Of a stretch of DNA of 32,476 bases, positions 16,590 to 23,384 are shown one piece after another. The DNA lies in contig CAZOWL010000048.1 in assembly GCA_964583605.1 (NCBI GenBank), positions 1 to 32,476 on the forward strand, read 5' to 3'. This DNA comes from CAZOWL01 sp964583605 (GTDB lineage: Bacteria > Pseudomonadota > Gammaproteobacteria > Chromatiales > Chromatiaceae). The position numbers and the translations under genes were made by a program. Position 1 is the stretch's first letter, and each line of letters starts with the position of its first letter. The notes beneath the pieces are model-generated. The model searched no databases. It was not told the DNA's origin and saw only the letters and a program-made list of their open reading frames with translations.

Positions 16590-17453
16590 TCACCCAAACC
16601 GCCCCGTAATGTAGTCCTCGGTGAGCCGGTGCCCCGGATTCGTGAAGATTTGATCGGTCTCGCCGACCTCGATCAAGTCCCCGAGGTGGAAGTACGCAGT
16701 CCGTTGGGAGACCCGCGCCGCCTGCTGCATCGAATGGGTTACGATTGCGATCGTGTAGTTCGCACGCAGCTCGTCGATCAGCTCCTCGATTTTCGCGGTT
16801 GCGATCGGGTCCAACGCCGAGCAGGGCTCGTCCATCAGAATCACCTCGGGAGAGACGGCAATCGTGCGGGCAATGCACAGGCGCTGCTGTTGCCCGCCCG
16901 AGAGGCCCGTGCCGGGTTGGTCAAGCCGATCCTTGATCTCTTCCCACAGGCCGGCCTTGCGCAGGCTTTCCTCAACCAGGTCATCGAGCTCGGCCTTGTT
17001 GTTCGTGAGTCCATGGATCCGCGGTCCGTAGGCCACGTTCTCATAGATGGATTTGGGGAACGGATTCGGCTTCTGAAAGACCATGCCGACCTGCGCCCGC
17101 AGGGGCACGACATCGAGTCCTTTACCGTAGATGTCGACCCCATCGAGCTCGAGCCTGCCGGTCACGCGACAACCCGGGATGGTGTCGTTCATCCGGTTCA
17201 TGCACCGCAGGAAGGTCGACTTGCCGCACCCCGACGGGCCGATCATCGACACCACCTCGTTCTTGCCGATGTCGAGGCTGACATCGCGGATCGCCTGCTT
17301 GTCGCCGTACCAGACATTGACGTTGCGGCATACGAAACGCGGGTTGGGCGACCGGACCTCCCCGACCGTGCCCTCGATCGCGCGGTCCTTGGCGAGATCG
17401 GTCGAGGTAATCGTCCTGGCTGGGCGCTGGATTGCGTCGGCTGTGGTGCTCAT
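16590..17453 (-). CDS. pstB: Phosphate ABC transporter ATP-binding protein PstB
   Basis: This cytoplasmic ATPase of the high-affinity phosphate importer has Walker A GPSGCGKST, the Q-loop VFQKPNPFPKSIYENVAYG that is diagnostic for PstB, signature LSGGQQQR, Walker B VILMDEPCSALDP, and the switch His in VTHSMQQA. The start is ATG at 17453 (MSTTADAIQ), with an AAAGAG upstream; an in-frame ATG at 17474 would add seven residues. It has an N-terminal extension of roughly 45 residues before the ATPase core. It lies between pstA and phoU on the same strand. Confidence 0.95.
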   Translation of the reverse strand: MSTTADAIQRPARTITSTDLAKDRAIEGTVGEVRSPNPRFVCRNVNVWYGDKQAIRDVSLDIGKNEVVSMIGPSGCGKSTFLRCMNRMNDTIPGCRVTGRLELDGVDIYGKGLDVVPLRAQVGMVFQKPNPFPKSIYENVAYGPRIHGLTNNKAELDDLVEESLRKAGLWEEIKDRLDQPGTGLSGGQQQRLCIARTIAVSPEVILMDEPCSALDPIATAKIEELIDELRANYTIAIVTHSMQQAARVSQRTAYFHLGDLIEVGETDQIFTNPGHRLTEDYITGRFG

Positions 17454-17491
17454 TCGCTCTTTGTCTCGATTCATTATGCGTGCGGCGGCGA

Positions 17492-18811
17492 CTACCAGCG
17501 TCGCTCGAATTGCCTACGAAGCATGACCGCTGTGAGGTTCATGGTGATCAGGAATGCCAAAAGCACCATGATGGCGGCCGAGGTGCGCTCGACGAAGCCT
17601 CGCTCGGGGCTGTCCGCCCAGAGGAAGATCTGCACCGGGAGCACGGTCGCGGGGTCTGTCGCCCCGGTGGGGATATCGACGATGAAGGCGATCATACCGA
17701 TCATCAGCAGCGGGGCGGTCTCGCCCAAGGCCTGGGCCATGCCGATGATGGTGCCGGTCAGCATGCCTGGCATCGCAAGCGGCAAGACATGATGAAACTG
17801 CGTCTGTAGCGGCGAGGCGCCGACGCCAAGCGCGGCCTCCCGGATCGAGGGCGGGACCGACTTCAGCGCTGCGCGGCTCGCGATGATGATGGTCGGCAGG
17901 GTCATCAGCGTCAGGACCAATGCGCCGACCAGCGGTGTCGAGCGGGGCACACCAAAGAAATTGATGAAAACCGCCAGACCGAGCAGGCCAAAGACAATCG
18001 AAGGCACGGCCGCGAGGTTATTGATGTTGACCTCGATTATGTCTGTCCACCGGTTCTTCGGCGCAAACTCTTCCAGATAAACAGCCGCGGCCACAGCAAC
18101 AGGGAAGGAGAAGAGGAGCGTCAAGAGTAGCGTGTAGAAGGAGCCCGCTAGCGCCCCCGCGATGCCGGCGAGCTCTGGCTCGCGGGAGGTCCCGCTCGTG
18201 AAGAAGACGCTGTTGAAGCGCTTCTGGACGAGCCCTCGCTCCTCAAGCGTCTCGACCCAGGCGAGGGTGCGATCCTTGACCCGCCGATCGGACTCGGGCA
18301 ACTGACGATTGATCTTGCCTTTGACCAGCTGGTCGATATCGTCGTCAGCGAGCAGCAGGACTGACTCGGTAGTCCCGATCCGGCCCGGATCCGCCGCGAC
18401 GAGCTCGGCCAGTTGCTGCGCGACACCGACGCTCAAGATCGAGTAGAGCTCGCGTTTCGCGCGCCGGTCCTCGACGTCGGGAAGCTCGGCGAGTAACGCA
18501 TCGCGCGCGAGCTTCAGATAATTCGCCCGCCGCAGGTCATCGGGGTCTCGCTGGCCGCTGGGATCGATGACGTCCGGGTCGAAATAGACCGCGAGCTGGA
18601 TGTAGGTCTGCTGGAACGCCGAGTAGCCCTTGCTGACGATGTCGGCGAAGAGGATGGCGACAAAGAGCAGGCCGACCACGACAGCGGATGCCCCCAATAG
18701 CCGGAAGCGCTTCTCCGCCGCGTAGCGTCGCTTGAGGCTCTTGTTGACCCGGTCAATCGCCCGTGGGCGGGCCGGTGGCGGGCTGCCTGCCGTTGTAGCT
18801 GCGCTATTCAT
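17492..18811 (-). CDS. pstA: Phosphate ABC transporter permease PstA (long form)
   Basis: This 439-aa membrane subunit forms the phosphate channel with PstC. The C-terminal half has the standard ABC permease fold with five or six TM segments and the EAA loop ASRAALKSVPPSIREAALGVGAS. It is about 140 residues longer than E. coli PstA. The extra part follows the first TM (about 40-65) and is a hydrophilic, probably periplasmic block (about 70-210) of the DUF3333 type. ATG at 18811 overlaps the pstC stop by 8 bp; a GTG at 18820 is an alternative. Overlap indicates coupled translation. Confidence 0.93.
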   Translation of the reverse strand: MNSAATTAGSPPPARPRAIDRVNKSLKRRYAAEKRFRLLGASAVVVGLLFVAILFADIVSKGYSAFQQTYIQLAVYFDPDVIDPSGQRDPDDLRRANYLKLARDALLAELPDVEDRRAKRELYSILSVGVAQQLAELVAADPGRIGTTESVLLLADDDIDQLVKGKINRQLPESDRRVKDRTLAWVETLEERGLVQKRFNSVFFTSGTSREPELAGIAGALAGSFYTLLLTLLFSFPVAVAAAVYLEEFAPKNRWTDIIEVNINNLAAVPSIVFGLLGLAVFINFFGVPRSTPLVGALVLTLMTLPTIIIASRAALKSVPPSIREAALGVGASPLQTQFHHVLPLAMPGMLTGTIIGMAQALGETAPLLMIGMIAFIVDIPTGATDPATVLPVQIFLWADSPERGFVERTSAAIMVLLAFLITMNLTAVMLRRQFERRW

Positions 18812-20195
18812 ACTGCTCACGGTACTTGCGGACGATACCGAGCGCGACGACGTTCAGAACGAGAGTGACGGCGAAGAGTGTGAGGCCAAGCGCAAACGCC
18901 GCGAGCGTCTTGGCGCTGTCGAACTCTTGGTCGCCGGTCAGCAGGGTCACGATCTGCACGGTGACCGTTGTGACGCTATCGAGCGGGTTCCAGGTTAGGT
19001 TGGCCGAGAGCCCGGCCGCCATGACAACGATCATGGTCTCGCCGACGGCGCGGGAGACGGCGAGCAGAATGCCACCGATGATTCCCGGCAAGGCAGCGGG
19101 GATAATCACGCGCTTGACCGTTTCGGATTGCGTCGCGCCAAGGGCGTAGGAGCCGTCCCGCATCGACTGGGGCACGGCGTTGATGACGTCGTCGGAGAGC
19201 GAGGAGACGAAGGGAATAATCATGATCCCCATCACAAGCCCGGCCGCCAGTGCGCTCTCGGAGGACACATCCAATCCCAGCCCTTCGCCGAGGTTGCGCA
19301 TGAAGGGCGCGACCGTCAGCGCCGCGAAGAAGCCGTAGACGACGGTCGGGATCCCGGCGAGGACCTCCAGCACCGGCTTAGCCCAGGCGCGCACCGTGGC
19401 GTGTGCGTACTCGGCGAGGTAGATCGCGGACATGAGACCAATGGGTACCGCGATCAGCATCGCAAGGAACGAGATCAGCAGCGTGCCCGAGAACAGGGAT
19501 ACCGTACCGAAGAGACCGCTTGACCCGACCTGGTCGGCGCGCAACGCTGTTTGCGGGCTCCATTCCAGGCCGAACAGGAATTCCGTCCAAGAGACCTTCT
19601 GAAAGAATAGGATCGACTCGAAGACCATCGACAGCACGATCCCGAGTGTCGTCAGGATCGCGATCGACGAGCAGACGATCATGATGACCAGCAGCGCGGT
19701 CTCGACCTGATTGCGGGCCCGCAGCCTGGGGCGGATCTGCCGGCCGGCGAAGGTCAGCCCAAAGAGCGCAGTCGTGATGGCAAGCGACCACAGCGCCAGA
19801 TCGGCGATCCCTTGCAGGCGCGTGTACTGCTCTGCCGCGGCTCGGAGCTCGGCGGTCGCCTCACCCGAGATGATATTGCCGCTGGCCAGATTGCGGATGT
19901 CGTTGACCAGCAAGCTGAGGCGGCCCGGCGAGAGGTCGGCGGTCATCTCGGCGGGCAGCTTGGCCTGCACCAGCCACGTGACGATCGTGTCCTGAAAGCC
20001 GATCCAGAATCCGAGCAACAGCAGCGCCGGCAGGCCGGTCCAGAGGGCCGCGTAGAAGCCGTAGTAGGATGGCAGCGAGTGCAGGGTCTTGATCTGGGTG
20101 ACGCCACCTGCCGCCGAGACGGCCCGTTTGCTGCCGAATCGATAGGCCACTGCCATGATGGTGAGGAGGACCAACAGGAGGACAGACGGCTGCAT
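18804..20195 (-). CDS. pstC: Phosphate ABC transporter permease PstC (long form)
   Basis: This 463-aa membrane subunit is the partner of PstA. The N-terminal third carries TM segments at about 1-20 and 45-65 and a hydrophilic loop up to about 140. The ABC permease core follows, with the EAA-loop segment VPQSMRDGSYALGATQSETV and the GFFAALTVAPF region. It is longer than E. coli PstC (319 aa), matching the enlarged PstA, so the two probably evolved as a pair. ATG at 20195 lacks a clear ribosome site and sits 100 bp after pstS, behind two stem-loops; expression lower than pstS is expected. Confidence 0.93.
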   Translation of the reverse strand: MQPSVLLLVLLTIMAVAYRFGSKRAVSAAGGVTQIKTLHSLPSYYGFYAALWTGLPALLLLGFWIGFQDTIVTWLVQAKLPAEMTADLSPGRLSLLVNDIRNLASGNIISGEATAELRAAAEQYTRLQGIADLALWSLAITTALFGLTFAGRQIRPRLRARNQVETALLVIMIVCSSIAILTTLGIVLSMVFESILFFQKVSWTEFLFGLEWSPQTALRADQVGSSGLFGTVSLFSGTLLISFLAMLIAVPIGLMSAIYLAEYAHATVRAWAKPVLEVLAGIPTVVYGFFAALTVAPFMRNLGEGLGLDVSSESALAAGLVMGIMIIPFVSSLSDDVINAVPQSMRDGSYALGATQSETVKRVIIPAALPGIIGGILLAVSRAVGETMIVVMAAGLSANLTWNPLDSVTTVTVQIVTLLTGDQEFDSAKTLAAFALGLTLFAVTLVLNVVALGIVRKYREQYE

Positions 20196-20223
20196 AGAAG
20201 AAAGGCGCGATCAACAAGACGAA

Positions 20224-20248
20224 GCCGGCGGCCCGATGGACCGCCGGC
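20224..20248 (-). terminator. Stem-loop between pstS and pstC (attenuator-like)
   Basis: A perfect 8-bp stem of GCCGGCGG and CCGCCGGC with a 9-nt loop is followed on the minus strand by the T-rich tail TTCGTCTTGTT. This fits a partial intrinsic terminator that lets most transcripts end after pstS while some continue into pstCAB. The role is inferred. Confidence 0.6.
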
Positions 20249-20254
20249 GTAAGA

Positions 20255-20284
20255 GCGCGTGCCCTTGCCCGAAGGCAAGCGCGC
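20255..20284 (-). other. UUCG-type stem-loop just after the pstS stop codon
   Basis: On the minus strand, CTTGCC and GGCAAG pair around a TTCG loop, and a lower stem GCGCG/CGCGC extends it across an internal bulge. It begins 11 bp beyond the pstS TAA. Such stable hairpins commonly protect the 3' end of an abundant upstream message, here pstS. Confidence 0.55.
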
Positions 20285-20295
20285 AGAAGCTCGGA

Positions 20296-21345
20296 TTACT
20301 CAGGCTTGCTCATGGAAGTCATGCTCGTCGCACTCTTGGCCATCGCCTTGCGCTCGTCGTCGTTCAGCGAGATCAGACCCTTGTCGGCCAGGTATCCCTC
20401 GGGGCCCCAGGCCTTGTCGCTGGTGAACTCGGTGATGTATTCCTCGATGCCCGGGATGGTGCCGACGTGCGCCTTCTTCACATAAAAGTACAGCGAGCGC
20501 GACAGAGGATAGCTGCCGTCGGCGATGGTCTCGAAGCTCGGGGCAATGCCATTGACCTTGGAGCCCTGAATCTTGTCGGTATTCTGATCCAGGAAGCTGA
20601 AGCCGAAGATGCCGAGGGCATCTGGATTGGCGGCCAGCTTCTGCACGATCAGGTTGTCGTTCTCGCCGGCCTCGATGTAGTGCCCGTCCTCACGAACCCC
20701 GTGACAGACACCCTCGTACATGTCCTTGTCGCTATCCTTCATGGCCTTGATGCCCGGGAAGGTCTGGCAACCGCCCTCCATCGCCAGCTCAGCGAAGGCA
20801 TCGCGGGTACCGGATGTCGGCGGCGGACCCAAGACCTCGATCTTGACTGCGGGCAGGCTCGCTCGTACATCCTGCCAGGTCTTGTACGGGTTGGGAATCA
20901 ACTTGAAGGAGTCAGAGGACGGATCTGGGACGTCCTTGGCCAGCGCCATGAAGATCTCGTTCAGGCCCAGGTCAAGCTGCTCGGCATCCTTGGAGTTGGC
21001 GATGCTGATGCCGTCATAGCCGATGACCACCTCGACGATCTCCTTGACGCCGTTCGCGACGCAGGTCTCGTACTCAGAGGCCTTCATTCGCCGCGAGGCG
21101 TTAGTGATGTCCGGAGTATCGACCCCGACGCCCGCGCAGAAAAGCTTGAATCCACCGCCAGAACCGGTCGACTCGACCTTCGGCGTGCCGAAATCGGTGG
21201 TGCGTCCAAAGTTCTCGGCGACGGCGGTGGAGAAGGGGAACACCGTCGACGAGCCGACGATGCTGATGGTGTCCCGGGCCATGGCCTGCGTCGACACGGT
21301 AGCGGCCAGCGCGGTTACGGCCGCCGCGATGAGCGTCTTCTTCAT
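20296..21345 (-). CDS. pstS: Phosphate-binding periplasmic protein PstS
   Basis: This 349-aa solute-binding protein captures phosphate in the periplasm and delivers it to PstCA. A signal peptide covers about residues 1-23 (MKKTLIAAAVTALA... ending AMA). The mature protein begins with ISIVGSSTVFPF, and VESTGSGGGFKLF and PPTSGTRDAF are the phosphate-contacting segments of the family. Length and motifs match the PstS type common in marine and sulfur proteobacteria. The ATG has GAGGTGA upstream at good spacing. It is first in the operon, under a PhoB-type promoter at 21410-21443. Confidence 0.94.
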   Translation of the reverse strand: MKKTLIAAAVTALAATVSTQAMARDTISIVGSSTVFPFSTAVAENFGRTTDFGTPKVESTGSGGGFKLFCAGVGVDTPDITNASRRMKASEYETCVANGVKEIVEVVIGYDGISIANSKDAEQLDLGLNEIFMALAKDVPDPSSDSFKLIPNPYKTWQDVRASLPAVKIEVLGPPPTSGTRDAFAELAMEGGCQTFPGIKAMKDSDKDMYEGVCHGVREDGHYIEAGENDNLIVQKLAANPDALGIFGFSFLDQNTDKIQGSKVNGIAPSFETIADGSYPLSRSLYFYVKKAHVGTIPGIEEYITEFTSDKAWGPEGYLADKGLISLNDDERKAMAKSATSMTSMSKPE

Positions 21346-21399
21346 AGACTGTCACCTCGATTAATGCTTGTAAGGAACGGCGCCGCTATTGTCTTTCCG

Positions 21400-21424
21400 G
21401 TTAGTTCAGATTTTATTAACTAAC
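21400..21424. promoter_or_regulatory. Perfect inverted repeat around the pstS -10 element
   Basis: GTTAGTT (21400-21406) and AACTAAC (21418-21424) form an exact 7-bp inverted repeat with an 11-bp centre that contains the -10 hexamer of the pstS promoter. Symmetry over a -10 box suggests an operator for a dimeric regulator; no regulator is recognised. Confidence 0.4.
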
Positions 21425-21443
21425 GATTACGGTTTGATGACGG
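21410..21443 (-). promoter_or_regulatory. PhoB-dependent promoter of pstS (Pho box and -10)
   Basis: The minus strand at 21443-21426 reads CCGTCATCAAACCGTAAT, which agrees with the Pho box consensus CTGTCATAWAWCTGTMAY at 15 of 18 positions. Exactly 10 bp downstream lies TAAAAT (21415-21410), 5 of 6 to the -10 consensus, the same spacing as in E. coli pstS. Transcription would begin about 60 bp before the pstS ATG. Phosphate starvation should therefore induce the operon through PhoB, although phoBR is not in the window. Confidence 0.78.
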
Positions 21444-21510
21444 CAATCTTATCTGATGCGGAGGTTCCGCCGAGCGAAGCACCTGCCGGGCTCACAAAGT
21501 CGGAGAGCAC

Positions 21511-21731
21511 GCATTGCGTACCCTCCTCAAGCCGATGTTCATCTTCGTGGGTGTCCCTGCCGCCGCAGGAAGGTTACCGAGCCCTGCCTCAGACCGACGA
21601 GTCGCCCTGGTCGAAAGCGGTATCGAGATCGAGCGCTCTGGGAGAAGCTCGATTGCGAGCGCAATCGCGCAAAGGTGCCCCGCGCCGCACAGATCTGGCG
21701 CGGCCGTCCATATCTGGTGCTCGTCATCTAG
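21511..21731 (+). pseudogene. Possible degraded small reading frame, unidentified
   Basis: Two plus-strand stretches have protein-like composition and G/C-biased third positions but are in different frames. One is about 21511-21637 (LRTLLKPMFIFVGVPAAAG, then VALVESGIEIER). The other is about 21636-21731 (ALWEKLDCERNRAKVPRAAQ, ending RGRPYLVLVI and a TAG stop). Joining them needs a single frameshift near 21636. No family is recognised, and no start signal is obvious. It could be an old gene remnant or chance open frame. Confidence 0.22.
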
Positions 21732-21739
21732 TCTGGACC

Positions 21740-21757
21740 GCCTCCAGCCCCGGAGGC
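21740..21757 (-). terminator. Candidate terminator hairpin after nifA
   Basis: A perfect 6-bp stem GCCTCC/GGAGGC with a 6-nt loop lies 14 bp beyond the nifA stop codon on the minus strand. No T run follows, so termination is uncertain; it may only mark the 3' end of nifLA. Confidence 0.35.
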
Positions 21758-21771
21758 CAACCCTGCGACCC

Positions 21772-23364
21772 TCAGAACTGGCGGACCTTGATGTTCAGCG
21801 TCTGGATCCGGTAGGCGATCTGCCGCGGGGTCATGTTGAGCAACCGGGCCGCCTTGGCCTGGACCCACCCGGCCTCCTCCAAGGCCGCGATCACACGCTC
21901 GCGCTCATCGAGGTCGGGGTCCTCCAACGCCGTCTTCGTCGCAAGCCGAGCGGCGGCCGAGGTGTGGGCCGATACGGCCGGCTCCGGGCCAGGCCCGGCG
22001 TCGAGCCCCGATAGGTGGATGGCATCCCGATCGATCGTCCCGCCCTCGCTCATCACCGCCGCGCGCTCGAGGCAATTCTCGAGCTCGCGCACATTGCCGG
22101 GCCAGTGATAGCGCACCAGCTGGCGCAAGGCGCTGTCCGTGATCTCCAGCTCCCGGCCCTGCGCACGGGCGATCTTGGCCACCAGGAAGCGGGCCAGCTC
22201 CGGGATATCCTCGAGGCGGTCGCGTAAGGCCGGCATCCGGATCGGCATGACGTTCAGTCGGTAGTAGAGATCCTCGCGAAAGTCGCCGCTGCGGACCTCG
22301 GCCTCGAGGTCGCGGTTGGTCGCCGCGATGACGCGCACATCGACCTTCAAGGTCCGAGTGCCGCCGACGCGCTCGAGTTCGCCCTCCTGCAGCACGCGCA
22401 GCAGCTTGGCCTGAAAGGCCGGCGAGATCTCGCCGATCTCATCGAGGAACAGGGTGCCGCCGTCGGCCTGCTCGAAGCGCCCCTTGCGCTGGGCCACGGC
22501 CCCGGTGAAGGCCCCTTTCTCATGGCCAAAGAGCTCGGACTCGAGCAGGTTGTCCGGGAGTGCGGCGCAGTTGAGCTTGACGAAGGCGCCGCGGGCACGT
22601 GGGGAGTTGTAATGGATGGCGCTGGCGATCAGCTCCTTGCCGGTGCCGGACTCGCCGCGCAGCAGCACGGTGGTGTTCCACTTCGCGACCTGGCGGACCT
22701 GCTCGAAGACCAGGCGCATCGAGTCGGCGTGGCCGATGATGTTCTCGAAGCCATGGTTTCCCTTGACCTGGCGGCGCAGCTTGTCGCGCTCCTCGCGCAG
22801 CGCCGCCTGCTCGGCGGCAACGCGGCGTGCCAGACGCACGACCTGGCCGATCAGATTGGCGACCATCTCGAGAAAGCGGGCCCCTTCGCCAACGAGGTCA
22901 CCGGCTTGCGGCGGCTGCGCGGCCAGCACGCCAACCGCCCCCTCATCGCCGAGCCGGATCGGCACCCCGATGAATGGGAGCCCCGGGTCATAGAGGCTCA
23001 GGCGATCGAGAAAGCGCGGCTCATCACCGACACGCGGCAGGATCCAAGGCTCGTTACGCTCCAGGATGCGTCCCACCACGCCCTCGCCGGGCCGGTACCG
23101 GACCGTCTCGAGCGCATCGGTCTCGTCGTCCTGCAACGCGCTGACCAAGAGGTCGCCGCTCTCCTCATCGACGAGCGTCACCATGCCATGGCAGAGACAG
23201 CCGTGATCGTGTAGGACTCTGAGCACCTCGCACAGCGTCTCGCGCAGGTCCAGCGAGCGGCTAAGGACACTGCTTACCTCGAACAGGGCGGCCAGCTGGG
23301 ATTCGAGCAACGCCAGGCGCGATATCGTCCCCCGGTCGCCCGCGCTCACCATTCGGTCTCTCAT
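21772..23364 (-). CDS. nifA: Nif-specific transcriptional activator NifA
   Basis: NifA is the sigma-54 enhancer-binding protein that switches on nitrogen-fixation promoters. From ATG 23364 (530 aa) it has an N-terminal GAF domain (about 25-170), then an AAA+ domain with Walker A GESGTGKE (237-244), the sigma-54 contact loop GAFTGA (284-289) and Walker B LFLDEIGE (about 305-312). A Fis-type helix-turn-helix lies at the C-terminus (AKAARLLNMTPRQIAYRIQ). The cysteine motif found between these domains in oxygen-sensing alphaproteobacterial NifA is absent, which fits control by NifL. ATG at 23352 has a better GAGAG site and is an alternative; a longer frame to 23532 would overlap nifL and looks non-coding. 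It follows nifL by 20 bp. Confidence 0.93.
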   Translation of the reverse strand: MRDRMVSAGDRGTISRLALLESQLAALFEVSSVLSRSLDLRETLCEVLRVLHDHGCLCHGMVTLVDEESGDLLVSALQDDETDALETVRYRPGEGVVGRILERNEPWILPRVGDEPRFLDRLSLYDPGLPFIGVPIRLGDEGAVGVLAAQPPQAGDLVGEGARFLEMVANLIGQVVRLARRVAAEQAALREERDKLRRQVKGNHGFENIIGHADSMRLVFEQVRQVAKWNTTVLLRGESGTGKELIASAIHYNSPRARGAFVKLNCAALPDNLLESELFGHEKGAFTGAVAQRKGRFEQADGGTLFLDEIGEISPAFQAKLLRVLQEGELERVGGTRTLKVDVRVIAATNRDLEAEVRSGDFREDLYYRLNVMPIRMPALRDRLEDIPELARFLVAKIARAQGRELEITDSALRQLVRYHWPGNVRELENCLERAAVMSEGGTIDRDAIHLSGLDAGPGPEPAVSAHTSAAARLATKTALEDPDLDERERVIAALEEAGWVQAKAARLLNMTPRQIAYRIQTLNIKVRQF

Positions 23365-23384
23365 CAGTGATCCAGGTCTTGCCC

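Larger units (their letters stand above)
21346..21771. other. Region between nifA and pstS
   Basis: These 426 bp hold the pstS promoter with its Pho box at the pstS end, a possible degraded plus-strand reading frame (about 21511-21731), and a hairpin just after nifA (21740-21757). The parts are listed separately. Confidence 0.6.
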
